A stretch of DNA of 64,000 nucleotides from Plotosus lineatus (GCA_024760905.1 CM045731.1:21781001-21845000), one strand, 5' to 3'. Counted from the first letter of the stretch, positions 32,489 to 43,928 are shown. Made by a program: numbers and translations. The notes: generated by a model from the letters alone, not told the origin.

Positions 32489-32670
32489 TTTCTCAACCAC
32501 TTAATCCTAATTAGGGTTAAAGGGAGACTGGTGCCCAGCATGTTTCTGCCCTACAATGGCCAGGTGAGCTGTCCAGGATGTCCTCTGCCTTGGCGCAAAG
32601 TACGATGGCAGGTTCCAGCCTCCCCACGACCCTAATATGATTAAGCGGTTCAGAAAATGAATGAATGATG
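32489..32670. repeat. Two L2-like SINE tails facing each other
   Basis: A reverse tail (CAACCACTTAATCCTAATTA) at 32489-32540 joins a forward tail (GCCCTACAATGGCCAGGTGA to GATTAAGCGGTTCAGAAAAT) at 32540-32670. The two together form an imperfect palindrome. Confidence 0.75.
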
Positions 32671-32909
32671 ACAGAATAGGACTCGCAGTCTTTGCAAAAT
32701 GTGTGTTAGTATATTTTCTAGCATGGTGTGTGATGAGTGACAGGTGTGCACGGATAACAGAAGGTTGAGGGAGTGGGAGCGAATGAGGGCTTGTGATGAG
32801 TGCTGGGAATTGGAGTTTGTGTCAGTCACGATTGTACACCGAGTGACTGCACAAATTTTACTTCAGAAAGAAATGCTTTCGATTATAAAATCTTATTTCT
32901 ACAAAAAAT

Positions 32910-33018
32910 CATTCATTCATTCATTTTCTGAACCGATTAATCCTAATTAGGGTCATGGGGAGGCTGGTGCCCATCTCAGCCAACTTTGGCAAGGGTGGGT
33001 TACACACTGGACAGCTTT
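32910..33018 (-). mobile_element. L2-like SINE tail fragment
   Basis: Reverse tail only, starting ATTCATTCATTTTCTGAACC and ending CACACTGGACAGCTTTT. It could come from SINE-A or SINE-B. Confidence 0.75.
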
Positions 33019-33240
33019 TCTAAAGAAATATTTCATGACATTTTAGCTGAAAGTGAAAGAATAAATGGGCTGGCATTGAGCCGTAAGATTATGAAAAATC
33101 ATTATTAAATGAACTTTAAACAACAACAACAACATTAACAAACAAACAAATAAGATCAGATTTTTTCATTTCATAATGTAACCTTGATGTGCTCTCTTTC
33201 TTAAAATTTTTTTTTTTTCCTTTTGCATGATCCCACTGAT

Positions 33241-33835
33241 AGATCGACAGGCGGAGCGCTGCAGCCTCTGCTGTAAAGCGAAGCCTGTACCGGTCCGTCG
33301 TGGTGAAGTCATGGTGAAGAGGGAGCTGAGCCACAGGGCAAAGCTCTCAATTTACCAGTCAATCTATGTTCCAACCCTCACCTATGGTCATGACCTCTGG
33401 TTAGTGACCGAAAGAACAAGATCGCTGATTCAAGCAGCTGAAATGAGCTTCCTTCACCAGGTGGTGGGGCTCTCCCTTGGAGATAAGGTGAGAAGCTCTA
33501 GCATCCGGGGGGAGCTTGGAGTAGAACCACTGCTTGTCTGCATTGAGAGGGGCCAGTTGAGGTGGCTCAGGCATCTGGTCAGGGTGCCTCCAGAATACCT
33601 CCCTGTTGTGGTGTTTTGGGCATATCCAACCGGGAAGGGACCCCGGGGTCGACCTAGGACACACTGGAGGGACTATGTCTCTCGGCTTGTCTGGGAACGC
33701 CTCAGTGTTCCCCCAGAAAAACTGGAGGATGTGGCTGGGGAGAGGGATGTTAGGACCTCATTGCTTAGGTTGTTGCCCCCGCGACCCGACCCCTGAAAAA
33801 TCAGAAGATGATGATGATGATGATGATGATGATGG
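33241..33835 (+). mobile_element. Rex3-like (RTE) LINE, 5'-truncated
   Basis: An intact frame to 33796 encodes the C-terminal reverse-transcriptase region of an RTE LINE: AKLSIYQSIYVPTLTYGHDL, AAEMSFLHQVVG, GQLRWLRHLVR, and GRPRTHWRDYVSRL, ending LLPPRPDP. The short 3' UTR runs into a GATGATGATG tail. Rex3 elements of teleosts are known for GATG-type tails. The flanks ATGATCCCACTGAT (33227-33240) and ATGATCCCACCTGAT (33836-33850) are the target duplication. The catalytic domain is absent and the copy is dead. Confidence 0.9.
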
Positions 33836-33850
33836 ATGATCCCACCTGAT

Positions 33851-34529
33851 TTTTTTTTTTTGATTGCTAATACTCTCTGTGTTATTGTGTGCTTCACATA
33901 ACAACGAGTTGCACTTCTCTCATTCTACAGTCACTGATTTAGAAAAACAGACTTCTATAGAGTAAAATATCAGTACTAATCAGCATTCAGTAGTGCGTGC
34001 GCTTCTTATAATCGTTATTTAAGCAACAAGCTTACCAGGATCTGTGCGGAATTATAAATGTAAATACGCCTGGTTTTAAGTATCACGATGCTGTTTATGT
34101 CCTCAGCAATCCATTATAAGCCTTTCTGATTTCACAGCCCTATTTGAAAAAAAAAAAAAAAAAAAAAAAGAAATCATGACCAATATAAACAAGGGTAAGC
34201 GGTAAAGAGGAAATAAATAAATTACTCAAACCAATAAACAGCTGTTTAGAAATTAATCAGCGTTTAAAGTCTGAGCTGCACTTGCTCGCGGAGTTAATGT
34301 AAAGTATAATAATTAGCATGTTGACCTATGGCGGTTTTATTCTTGGCTGCTCGAGTGGGGAATGTAGCAGCTGTTGGCAAACGGGATTGTGGGATTGCTT
34401 ATTCCAGAAAACTGGGCTGTTAATGGAGATTTCACTCCACCCCCGACCGTCTCACTCACTTAATGCTTTGCTTTAAAGTGTTATACGGTATGATGGGTGC
34501 TCTGGTATCAGAAGTGGGACATATTCAGT
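33851..34529. other. No recognised element
   Basis: A poly-A tract lies at 34148-34169. The block 34230-34445 looks unlike the surrounding repeats: it is balanced in base composition and rich in TAAT-type words. No frame or RNA is visible. Confidence 0.45.
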
Positions 34530-34720
34530 GACAGCATGGTGGTGTTGGGGTTAGCATGTAAGAAAGTCCTGGGTGTGAGTCCTGGGCTGGGTGAAGGCAC
34601 TTCTATGTAGAGTCTGTGTGCTCTATCTGTGCTTGCGTAGGTTTCTTCTGGGTGCTCTGGTTTCCTTCCACAGTTCAAAAAACATGCACGCCAGTTGTTC
34701 CGTGATTTCCCCAAGTTGTG
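34530..34720 (+). mobile_element. SINE-B, 3' part missing
   Basis: Head GGTGGTGTTGGGGTTAGCAT, a poor B box (GGGTGTGAGTCC), and body CTGGTTTCCTTCCACAGTTC up to CATGCACG. The L2-like tail is absent. Confidence 0.8.
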
Positions 34721-34857
34721 ATGGCTGGATGAAGCTATTTGGGAAATAAGTGAGGAGATGATGAATGCACTCAGAATTTTAACGTAGTACCATAAGTACC
34801 TTGCTGTGGTTCCATGTTTCCATTGGAGCCCAGAATGGCCAAATAACTAGACCTGCC

Positions 34858-34893
<36 letters not shown>

Positions 34894-34949
34894 AGGGAGA
34901 GTTAGGAAGGGGCAGCCATTTGATCAAATCCTACATATTTATCCACATA

Positions 34950-35232
34950 TTAACTATCTGAACTGCTTACTCCTACTAGAGTCGTAGGGAAGCTAGTGCA
35001 TATCTCAGCTGGCACTGAGCAAGCACAAGGAACACCCTGAACAGCTTGCCAGACCATTGCAGAGCCACTATGCACACAAAACCATTCTCACTCACACTGA
35101 TGGGAAATTTTGAACATCCACTTCACTTAATGTGCATGACTGTGAACTGTGGAGAGAAACCGGCGGAAAGGAAACTCAGGCAAGCGCGGCGAGAATATGC
35201 AACCTCCACACTGAACTTGGAACTCAAACCAA
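34950..35232 (-). mobile_element. SINE-B
   Basis: Reverse copy, tail to body, reaching the B-box region (CTTGGAACTCAAACCAAGG). The tip of the head is missing because the next copy abuts it. A poly-T tract (34861-34889) lies shortly upstream. Confidence 0.82.
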
Positions 35233-35479
35233 GGAATAGTACACCCCGAACAGTTCGACCAACCGTTGTAGGGCCAACACTCATAAGACTATTCACACTC
35301 ACATTAGGGGTGATTTGGAACAGCCAATTAGCCTACTGTGCCTCTTTTTGGACTGTGAAAGGAAACTGGAGTACCTGGAGGAAACCCATGCAACATCAAT
35401 ACTCCACATACACAATCCGGGAATAAAACCATCTTGCTGTGAGGCAGATGTGCTCGCCACTGCATTGCTATACCACCCC
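35233..35479 (-). mobile_element. SINE-B, abutting the previous copy
   Basis: Reverse copy starting within the L2-like tail (GTACACCCCGAACAGTTCG), then body ACTGTGAAAGGAAACTGGAG and head CCATCTTGCTGTGAGGCAGA. The two copies are in the same orientation, so either one inserted into the other's head or they are a decayed tandem. Confidence 0.82.
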
Positions 35480-35606
35480 TCAAATTCATTAAATCACGTA
35501 ATAAATATGAATTTAACATATTTGCTGTTTGGTAAGATTGATTTTATACATTTAAAAAAAAATTCCTTCTTTAATGTGTTTATATTTAATAAAACAACAA
35601 CCTCGT

Positions 35607-35608
<2 letters not shown>

Positions 35609-35682
<74 letters not shown>
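35609..35682. repeat. (AC)n microsatellite
   Basis: About 37 uninterrupted AC units. Confidence 0.97.
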
Positions 35683-35685
<3 letters not shown>

Positions 35686-35845
35686 CACACACATGCACAA
35701 ACCTACAGTTTTGTGCAAGTTGTATTCCCGGAAAGTGAAAAAAAAAAAATCATGAAATGGAGAAGTACAACCTGGTTGACTCTATGTCAGAATTTTCCCT
35801 GCAGGGTGAATCATGATTTTAAACACTTGATGTTGTTTTGAGATA

Positions 35846-37276
35846 CAGGGATCCCTCACTTCCCGCGGTTAATTGAGACCGAGATCCCAACGCAATCACT
35901 GAATTCCGCAAAGTAGGACACCCCCTCCCCCATCCCCTGACTGACATATATGTGCATGTATATGTATACATAATAGCAATAAATATATATTCAACACTAT
36001 AAATGTTGAAAATAACAATTAAACACACACACACACACACACATACGCAGATGACACCTCACATAAACATGTAAGTAGTTTTGTTGGGGGGTTTTGGGTT
36101 GTTTTTTGATTTTGTTTGTTTGTGGTTTTTTTTTTTTTTTTTTTTTTTTTTTGCATAATTGGCCTTGTTTTTCTGCAGTCCTTGATGCAGTCCCACCTCC
36201 ACCTTGAACTCTCGGTGTGACACAAGAGTTCAAGGTGGAGGTGGGACTGCATCAAGGGTCAGCTCTCAGCCCCTTCTTGTTTGCTATGGTGATGGACAGG
36301 CTGACAGACGAGGTTAGACAAGATTCCCCATGGACTATGATGTTTGCAGATGACATTGTGATCTGTAGTGAGAGCAGAGAACAAGTGCAGGAAAATCTAG
36401 AGAGGTGGAGGTATGCCCTGGAAAGGAGGGGAATGAAGATTAGCCTCAGTAAGACAGAATACATGTGCATGAATGACAAGGACCAAAGAGGAACGGTGAG
36501 GTTACAGGGAGCAGAGATAAGGAAGGTGGAGGATTTTAAGTACTTAGGCTCAACAATCCAGAGCAATGGAGAGTGTGGAAAAGAGGTGAAGAAGCGTGTG
36601 CAGGCAGGTTGGAATGGTTGGAGAAAAGTGTGCGGTGTGATGTGTGATAGGAGGGTATCGGCAAAAATGAAAGGAAAAGTGTACAAGACGGTGGTAAGGC
36701 CAGCGATGTTGTATGGGTTAGAAACAGTGGCCCTGGGGAAAAGACAGGAGGCAGAGTTGGAGGTAGCAGAGATGAAAATGTTGAGGTTCTCTTTGGGAGT
36801 AACGAGGATGGATAGGATCAGGAATGAGCACATCAGAGGGACAGCACATGTAAGATGTTTTGGAGACAAAGTCAGAGAGGCTAGATTGAGATGGTTTGGA
36901 CATGTACAGAGGAGGGATAGTGAGTATATTGGTAATAGGATGCTGAGGCTGGAACTACCAGGCAAAAGGCCTAGAGGAAGACCAAAGAGACGATTCATGG
37001 ATGTGGTGAAGGAGGACATGAAGGTCGTTGGTGTAAGAGAAGAAGATGCAAAGGATAGGGTGAGATGGAGGCAGATGATTCGCTGTGGCGACCCCTGAAG
37101 GGAAAAGCCGAAAGGAAAAGAAGAAAGAAGGCCTTGTTTTGCTGCATTTTCCTTAACGTTTTACCCTATTATTCCTTAATTTCTTTATTTTTTAATTTAA
37201 TGAATATTAAAAAAAAAAAAAAAAGCGATGCACTGAAGCCGCATGAATTGAAGCACAAAGTAGAGAGAGAACCCTG
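35846..37276 (+). mobile_element. Tigger-like MITE interrupted by RTE
   Basis: Left part 35846-36176 from CAGGGATCCCTCACTTCCC (TA at 35844-35845), with an internal CA run near 36025-36043. Right part 37130-37276 ends AGAGAGAACCCTG before TA. Confidence 0.9.
36177..37129 (+). mobile_element. RTE-family LINE with an intact C-terminal frame and 5' inversion
   Basis: Inserted in the MITE with a 16-17-bp duplication (GGCCTTGTTTTTCTGCA at 36161-36176 against GGCCTTGTTTTGCTGCA at 37130-37146). An uninterrupted frame of 293 codons (36217-37098) covers motif B (HQGSALSP), the catalytic FADD near 36340-36351, and the C-terminus ending RCGDP. The first 33 bp of the LINE sequence are present twice in opposite orientation (36180-36212 and 36225-36257). 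The open frame suggests a young insertion, but it is 5'-truncated and lacks the endonuclease. Confidence 0.95.
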
Positions 37277-37278
37277 TA

Positions 37279-37299
37279 TTTTCATTCCATATAATAATT

Positions 37300-37342
<43 letters not shown>

Positions 37343-38348
37343 ACGTTGAATATTTATATTAACACCAGCAGTTTTCCATCCCAGTGGAGTCAGAACATGT
37401 AATTTGCAACTCAAAAAGCACAATCCAGCAGAATTTAAAGCAAACTAAAACACACACAAAAATACCAGTCTGTCAGTTCAGTGAGGAAAGAAAGACATCG
37501 CAAAGTTAAAAAAAGTAAAACCTCAAAACTTCCCCAGGATACCAGAACATCTGATTGCTGTCCGCAGTGTATGTAATTTTTTTTAAAATTGCAAGTTTCC
37601 TGCTGTTTAGAGGAAATATATAAATGAAAAAAAAAAAAAAAAAATCAATTTTACCTCACAGGTGGGACCAGCTCGCTTCCTGAACAGCTTTGTTTCTCCT
37701 CTCACGATGAAACTCTTTTCACAACTAACAATCGTTAATTTGCTTAAAAATGGCTTTTGACGGGAATAAAAAGGAGGAAATATGTCGTAAATTATGTAAA
37801 GTCGAGCGCTGTCGAATTGTTCCCGTCAGTCATGTATCAGCTGAAGGACACCAGTCTGATTCCATCTGTAAAATGTTTCTGATTTATTGATGGAGCTGGT
37901 GTCTGTTTGGGGGAAAACGACCCAAAAGTCATTAAATCAGCCTTGAAATGATGCATCAGAGCTATCAGTAATATAGAAGCGCTGAAAAGTGTTGATTCTC
38001 CCAAGTTTGCTAAAGTTTGATTCACTTTGAAAACTTATAATGCATATAAATATAGGGTTGTGAAGTCTTGCATGTGATGATGCGGATGTAGGAACTTCTG
38101 TCAGATGCTTTCTGGGGGAATTAATATCATTACACACAGCAGGGCACAAAGTGTAATTCTAGTGCAGATTGATTACAGGAAGAGGAAATTGGCTTTGACA
38201 GGTAATACAAATGGAGTAATTAGAATGCAGATGTCGAAGAACATTTACAACAACGACAGTACACTGAATTGGTACAGTGTTCTGGAACTAACAAAGAACC
38301 AGAAAGTTTTGCTGAATAGAACTCTCTCTCTGTCTTACTACATATATA
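37279..38348. other. No recognised element, 1.1 kb
   Basis: A poly-T tract (about 37298-37339) and poly-A tract (37627-37644) flank otherwise unremarkable sequence. The block 37860-38010 has no repeat match in the window. No gene is visible. Confidence 0.5.
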
Positions 38349-38650
38349 TGGTGGTAGCGTAGTGGTATAGGGTGCTGGATCACTGATCTTAGGGTTGGGG
38401 GTTCGAGTCCCACTCGCCACAAGGTTGTCACTGCCCCAGTGCAGTTAACTGAGATATCAAATGTCTGTGGTGAGAGGTTCATGTAAGAGAACCGTCGCTG
38501 ACTTTGGTAAAGAGGAGCTGCAAAGCTGTCAGTGTTTCTGTCCCGAGCTAAAGGGTTGTGACAGGAAGGGCATCCGACGTAAAAACCTATGGACGAATCA
38601 CATGATTCGCTGTGGCAACCCCTGAAAAAGGGAAAAAGCCGAAAGGAAAA

Positions 38651-38652
<2 letters not shown>
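38349..38652 (+). mobile_element. SINE-A, RTE-tail form
   Basis: Head TAGCGTAGTGGTATAGGGTG, B box GGTTCGAGTCCC, a body with an internal deletion near 38455, the RTE 5'-UTR-like GGAAGGGCATCCGACGTAAA, and the terminus TCGCTGTGGCAACCCCTGAA to GCCGAAAGGAAAAGAA. Confidence 0.94.

Positions 38653-38707
<55 letters not shown>
38653..38707. repeat. (TA)n(CA)n compound microsatellite
   Basis: It starts directly at the 3' end of the SINE-A copy and ends at the start of a Tigger MITE. Confidence 0.95.
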
Positions 38708-39955
38708 TAGGGATCTCTCACTTTCTGCAGTTAATTGGGATTGAGATCCCCAAGCGACCACTGAATTCTGCGAATTCACCCCCCTCCCCCTTCCCGACTG
38801 ATGTATACATATGTGTATCTTCTTCTTCTTCTTCTTGTACTTTCGGCTGCTCCCTTCAGGGGTCGCCACAGCAAATCATCCGCCTCCACCTCACCCTGTC
38901 CTCCGCATCTTCTTTTCTGACTCCAACGACCTTCATGTCTTCCTTCACCACATCCATAAATCTCTTCTTTGGTCTTCCTCTAGGCCTTCTGCCTGGTAGT
39001 TCCAACCTCAGCATCCTACTGCCAATATACTCACTATCCCTCCTCTGTACATGTCCAAACCATCTCAATCTAGCCTCTCTGACTTTGTCTCCAAAACATC
39101 TTACGTGGGCTGTCCCTCTGATATACTCATTCCTGATCCTATCCATCCTCGTTACTCCCAGGGAGAACCTCAACATTTTCATCTCCACTACCTCCAGCTC
39201 TGCCTCCTGCCTTTTCCTCAGCGCCACTGTTTCTAAGCCATACAACATCGCTGGCCTCACCACCGTCTTGTACACTTTTCCCTTCATTCTTGCCGATACT
39301 CTCCTATCGCACATCACACCGGACACTTTTCTCCATCCATTCCAACCTGCCTGCACACGCTTCTTCACCTCTTTTCCACACTCTCCATTGCTCTGGATTG
39401 TTGAGCCTAAGTACTTAAAATCCTCCACCTTCGTTATCTCTGCTCCCTGTAACATCACCGTTCCTCCTGGGTCCTTGGCATTCATACACATGTATTCTGA
39501 TTTTCTGAGGCTAACCTTCATTCCTCTCCTTTCCAGGGCATACCTCCACCTCTCGAGATTTTCCTGCACTTGTTCTCTGCTCTCACTACAGATCACAATG
39601 TCATCTGCAAACATCATAGTTATACATATGTGTATATAATATCAATGATATAAATGCTTATAATAACAATTGAACATTCAAAAATAATGCAGAAGATGTA
39701 AAGACATATAAATACGCTCACACAGACGCACGCATGCATGCACGCAAAATAGTTTTGATGGGAGGTTTCAGGTTGTTTTTTGTTTTGTATTTGTTCAGGG
39801 GTTTTTAATTTTTTGCATAATTGGCCTTATTTTGCGGCATTTTCCGGAACTTTTCTCCTATTTTTCCTTAATTTCCTTAGTTTTTATTTTTTGATGAATA
39901 CCTACTATGAATTGAAGCCGCAGAAACTGAAGCACAAAGTAGTGAAGGATCACTA
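38708..39955 (+). mobile_element. Tigger-like MITE interrupted by RTE
   Basis: Left part 38708-38818 (GGGATCTCTCACTTTCTGC and onward). Right part 39621-39955 ends AGTGAAGGATCACT. The extreme 5' terminus has lost about two bases against the family. Confidence 0.85.
38819..39620 (-). mobile_element. RTE-family LINE, 5'-truncated, intact frame
   Basis: The perfect 15-bp target duplication TATACATATGTGTAT lies at 38804-38818 and 39621-39635. The reverse-strand frame of 253 codons (39617 to 38856) starts at the catalytic MMFADD, so the 5' truncation falls just upstream of the active site. It ends CCGDP. A CTTCTTCTTC tail lies at the left. There are no stop codons, so this is a recent but dead insertion. 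Confidence 0.95.
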
Positions 39956-39956
39956 T

Positions 39957-39961
39957 ATGTA

Positions 39962-40054
<93 letters not shown>

Positions 40055-40055
40055 T
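39957..40055. repeat. (TG)n(TA)n(TG)n compound microsatellite
   Basis: A long TA core flanked on both sides by TG runs, directly after the MITE end. Confidence 0.97.
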
Positions 40056-40285
40056 AATTTACTGCATTCCTTTCCTTGTTTTATGTCTATATGCACAATT
40101 GGGGCATTTAAAGGAATAAAGTATAAAATCGAAGCTATTGTTATGTAAATGTCATCTCAGTGCATTCTGCCTTTGATTTAAGCAGGTTCTCTTCGCTCTG
40201 TGTCTCTGACGGCTGCAGTAAATCAGGTGTCTCTCTGTCGTGAAACTCGGTATTATATTTTAGGTCAGGGGTAGACCGCTTTTAA

Positions 40286-40512
40286 ATATTAAAGTTAGAC
40301 TGTTGGGCTTTTTACACCTGAGCCTGATGGCTCATCAAAGCCAGAGCCGTCCCGGTTTCTGTTCCGTGAAGTGACAACCTCTTCCTGGATGGGACTCTCA
40401 CATTTTTGGTTAGGAACCTGTTCAGGGGTCTTTACACCAAGGGGGTCTAACGAGATTCAGACCCATGACCTCTTGATCATCACTCCAGCACCCTATCCAC
40501 TACAACACCAGA
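40286..40512 (-). mobile_element. SINE-D, internally deleted
   Basis: Reverse copy matching 27172-27469 at TTGGGCTTTTTACACC, CTTCCTGGATGGGACT and CAGGGGTCTT. The middle (CAGGTTACCTTCC region) is deleted. The head is at the right end with CACTACAACACCAG. Confidence 0.82.
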
Positions 40513-40520
40513 TAATTATA

Positions 40521-40522
<2 letters not shown>

Positions 40523-40562
<40 letters not shown>
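40523..40562. repeat. (AT)n microsatellite at a LINE 3' end
   Basis: About 20 AT units directly beside the 3' end of the LINE at 40563-43541, so it may be part of that element's tail. Confidence 0.95.
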
Positions 40563-40564
<2 letters not shown>

Positions 40565-43541
40565 TTCATTATCATTAATCTCCATGGGTCCAGAGCCCAT
40601 TGGTGTCGGAGGCTGTCTTCACAATACAGGATCGGTCTTGCGCTCTGTTGTAAAGCACTTGGATGCTGTTGTTGTTTGTGCCTTCAATGATCCCAAAAAT
40701 AACCTGTTTGACAAGTCGTGAGTCGTGCATCCTACAGTTGTGGCCAAAAACCCCGAGTTTACGTTTGATGATGGTTTGGGTGATGTTGGTCCAATCGGTC
40801 GATGATATCTTTGTTTCTGACTCCGTGGAACCAACTGATGTTGAGTATTCTGCGGTAGCATGCCATTTCAAAGGCTTGCAACTTCTTCATTGTGGTTTTG
40901 GTCATCACTCAGGTTTCTGCTGCATAAAGAAGGACACTAAAAACACATGTGTGCAGTATTTGGAGTTTTGTCTTGATGCTTATCATTGAACTGTTCCACA
41001 CTTTGTTAAAACCCCCAAGTGCTCCATAAGCTTTACCAATCCTCCTCGTTATCTCTCGGTTGCAGTTATTGTCATGAGTGAAAAGGCTGCCAAGATATTC
41101 GAACTCAGTGACATTTTCGATTTGTTCTCCATTGACAGTGATATTTATATTGAGGGCATCTTGATTCCCAAAAAACCATCGTCTTGGTCTTTTTGATGTT
41201 GATTTTCAAACCCATTTTGATGCCTTTCTCGTGGATGGTGTTAACATCTTCCTGGAGGGAATCCATGTCGCCTCAATAAGATAGATGTCATCAGCGAAGC
41301 GCAGGTTGTTGATTTTATAACCATGGATTGAGATGCCACTCCCACTTTCTTGGATCTCCTGCATTATTCTTTCTAAGTAGATAATAAATATGTTTGGCGA
41401 CAGTGGGTCACCTTGTCTGGACCCAAGTTCTTGATTAAACCATTCACCGATTTCGTTATCAAGGCGCACTGCTGCTTTAGAGCTTTCATAGATAGCTTTG
41501 AGCATTCTAATAAGTTTGGGATCGACGCCGTAAGATTTAAGTACTGCCCAAATAACGTCATGAATAATAGTGTCGAACGTCTTCTGAAAGTCGATGAAAC
41601 AGTTAAATGCTGTTCTGCCTTTCTCAATGACTCTCTCTGCCATTAGTCTGAGGATGAGTATCAGCTGCACCGTACTTCTATCATGCCGGAATCCAGCTTG
41701 TTCTTCAGCTAGAAAGGGCTCTGTTCTGCTTTTCAAGCGTTTAAGAATAATACTGAGAAGGATCTTTGTCATGTGATTTATCAGGGAAAGAGTCCGGTAG
41801 TTATTACACATTGTGAGATTCCTTTCTTTGGAATAGTGACAATAATTGCTTTTGTCCATTCATCGGGGATGTACTCTGCAGACCAAATTTCATTGCAAAG
41901 TTTGTGGATTTCTTTAACAAGGGCATCACCACTGGCCTGGAGAATTTCTCCAGTGATGTTGTCAGTACCAGGACTTTTATGGGGTTTGAGCTTTTTCATT
42001 GCTAGTCTTACCTCATCAAGCATTATATGTCGTCAGAGTGATTTTCAACTACCGGTGCAATTTTATCTTGCATATCGACAATAGAATTGTGGTTTGTGTC
42101 TTAAGCTTTATAGAGAGATTTGCAGTAGGTTGTCCAACGGTTAAGGACTTCCTTTTTTGATTGGAGTATGTTGCCCGATTCATCTTTCATTGTCAATTGG
42201 CGAGGTTGGAACTTACAATTAAGATCTTTGATCAGCTTATAGGTTTCGCGGCAACGATTCTCTTGAGCGCTGTTCTCGATACTTTGGCATTTGGATTTCA
42301 ACCACTCCTCTTTGTCCTTTCTAGCAGCTGTCCGAACCTTGTTGCGTTGTCTTCTGTATTCAGCATGTTTCTCTTGGGATTGGTTCATGTTGCTTTTAAG
42401 TTCTCGTTTGTGGTCCGCCAGTCTCAAGGTATTATTTGATATCCAGGGTTTTCGTGCGCATCTCTTCAGTGGGATGGATTTTTCAGTGGCATCATTTATG
42501 GCTTGGTATAAGTTGTTTGTGGGCTCATTGATGTCATTCGCGTGATTCATCTGCTCAATGTTTTTCCTAAGCTTGTTTTGGAAGGAATTGAGGATGCTGT
42601 TCTCCTTGAGTGTGCCAATGTCATGTTTGACTTTAACTTTGTGGTGCGAGTTTCTCTTGAGGTGAGTTTTGAGTTTACTCATCACTAGACTGTGATCTGA
42701 CGTGATGTCAGTGCCTTGATAGAACCGACAATTACACATTGCTGTTTTCCATCTTTTATCAATTAAGATAAGATCAATCATGTTTTTGTATTGGCCACCA
42801 GGAGATTGCCATGTCCATTTTCTGCAGCTTTTCTGTTCGAAATGAGTATTTGTGATGTACATGTTGTGTTTAGTGGCAAATGCGAGTAATCTAGTACCTC
42901 GCTTGTTACGGGCTCCATACCCATAGCGACCCATTATCTCTTCATATCCAGTGTTGTCATTGCATACCTTGGCGTTCCAGTCACCCATAAGAACATGGAT
43001 ATCTGCGTGGCATACTGCCCAGGACTTCTTCAATTTGGTTGTAGAATTGTTCTATTTCCTCCTCCGTGCTCTCAGATGTTTGGGCATAAGCCTGGATGAT
43101 CGAGATATTGGCAGGTTGGCCCTTGAATCTGCAGGTGATAATGCGGGAGCTGATGGGGTTATAACCAGTAAGAGCATCTTTGGCACGTTTACTAAGAAGG
43201 AAACCGACTCTGTTGCGATGAGTATTTTCTTCACCAGACCAAATGATGGCACCACTTTCGAGGTCACCTTTGCCAATCCAGTGCGTTTCAGCAAGTCCTA
43301 GTATGTCACACTCATAAAGTTTCATTTCATGCTTCAGGAGGCCAATTTTGCCGTCTTCGACAAGTGAGCGTACATTCCAAGTACCAATTTTGAGGGTCAT
43401 TTTGGTGTGTCAGAGTTGATGGTTTGGGTTCTGGTTCTGGTTCATTCCAGAAGCATATTTCTCGACCCAACCCTGGTTTCCCAACTGGGGATGCGGACCT
43501 TGTTTGACCGGGCGTCGAATAATTTGAGGGTTAACAGCCAT
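40563..43541 (-). mobile_element. Second APE-type LINE (RTE-like, clade unresolved), nearly complete
   Basis: One element whose frame runs right to left. A start codon lies at 43541. The endonuclease has GTWNVRSL and AETHW (43400-43270), QAYAQT near 43085, GDWNAKV near 42975, and SDHSLV near 42690. A basic linker runs to about 42100. The reverse transcriptase has KSPGTDNI near 41960, NNYRTLSL near 41800, motif A FIDFQKTFD near 41590, motif B GSRQGDPLSP near 41410, and the catalytic FADD at 41289-41300. The C-terminal part carries RKLGVFGHNCRM near 40740. Breaks occur near 43000, 42030, 41820 and 41206. Its protein differs from the RTE family above, and no other copy is in the window. The clade cannot be fixed without a phylogeny. 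Confidence 0.9.
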
Positions 43542-43684
43542 TGATTTCATTCGTGTAAATTTTTATACCCACGGTATCTGCACCCCACGGCTCACACACA
43601 TTTATTTTTACTTTTTACTTATATTTGCTCTACGAAAAAGTATTGAGCACTCTCTTATGGAAGGATCTACTCAGAAAATTCTCC

Positions 43685-43689
<5 letters not shown>

Positions 43690-43744
<55 letters not shown>

Positions 43745-43762
43745 TGTATAAATCCCTACGAT

Positions 43763-43846
<84 letters not shown>

Positions 43847-43852
43847 AAGTCG

Positions 43853-43917
<65 letters not shown>
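43690..43917. repeat. (AT)n, (AT)n and (CA)n microsatellite cluster
   Basis: Two long TA tracts (about 43690-43743 and 43765-43842) are separated by CTGTATAAATCCCTACGATG. A CA tract follows at 43854-43917. Confidence 0.97.
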
Positions 43918-43924
<7 letters not shown>

Positions 43925-43928
43925 TATA

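Noticed and set aside
33673..33897. His-rich reverse frame
   Set aside because: The His run is the antisense of the GATGATG tail of the Rex3-like element.
34950..35479. Segmental tandem duplication of SINE-B
   Set aside because: The two copies differ too much from each other and start at different points. Two separate SINE insertions are simpler.
36252..37019. Long antisense open frames in RTE copies (also at 379-1056, 18811-19755, 38935-39639, 46993-47616)
   Set aside because: They mirror the reverse transcriptase frame in every copy and begin and end with it. Codon composition of the sense frame keeps the antisense frame open. There is no independent domain.
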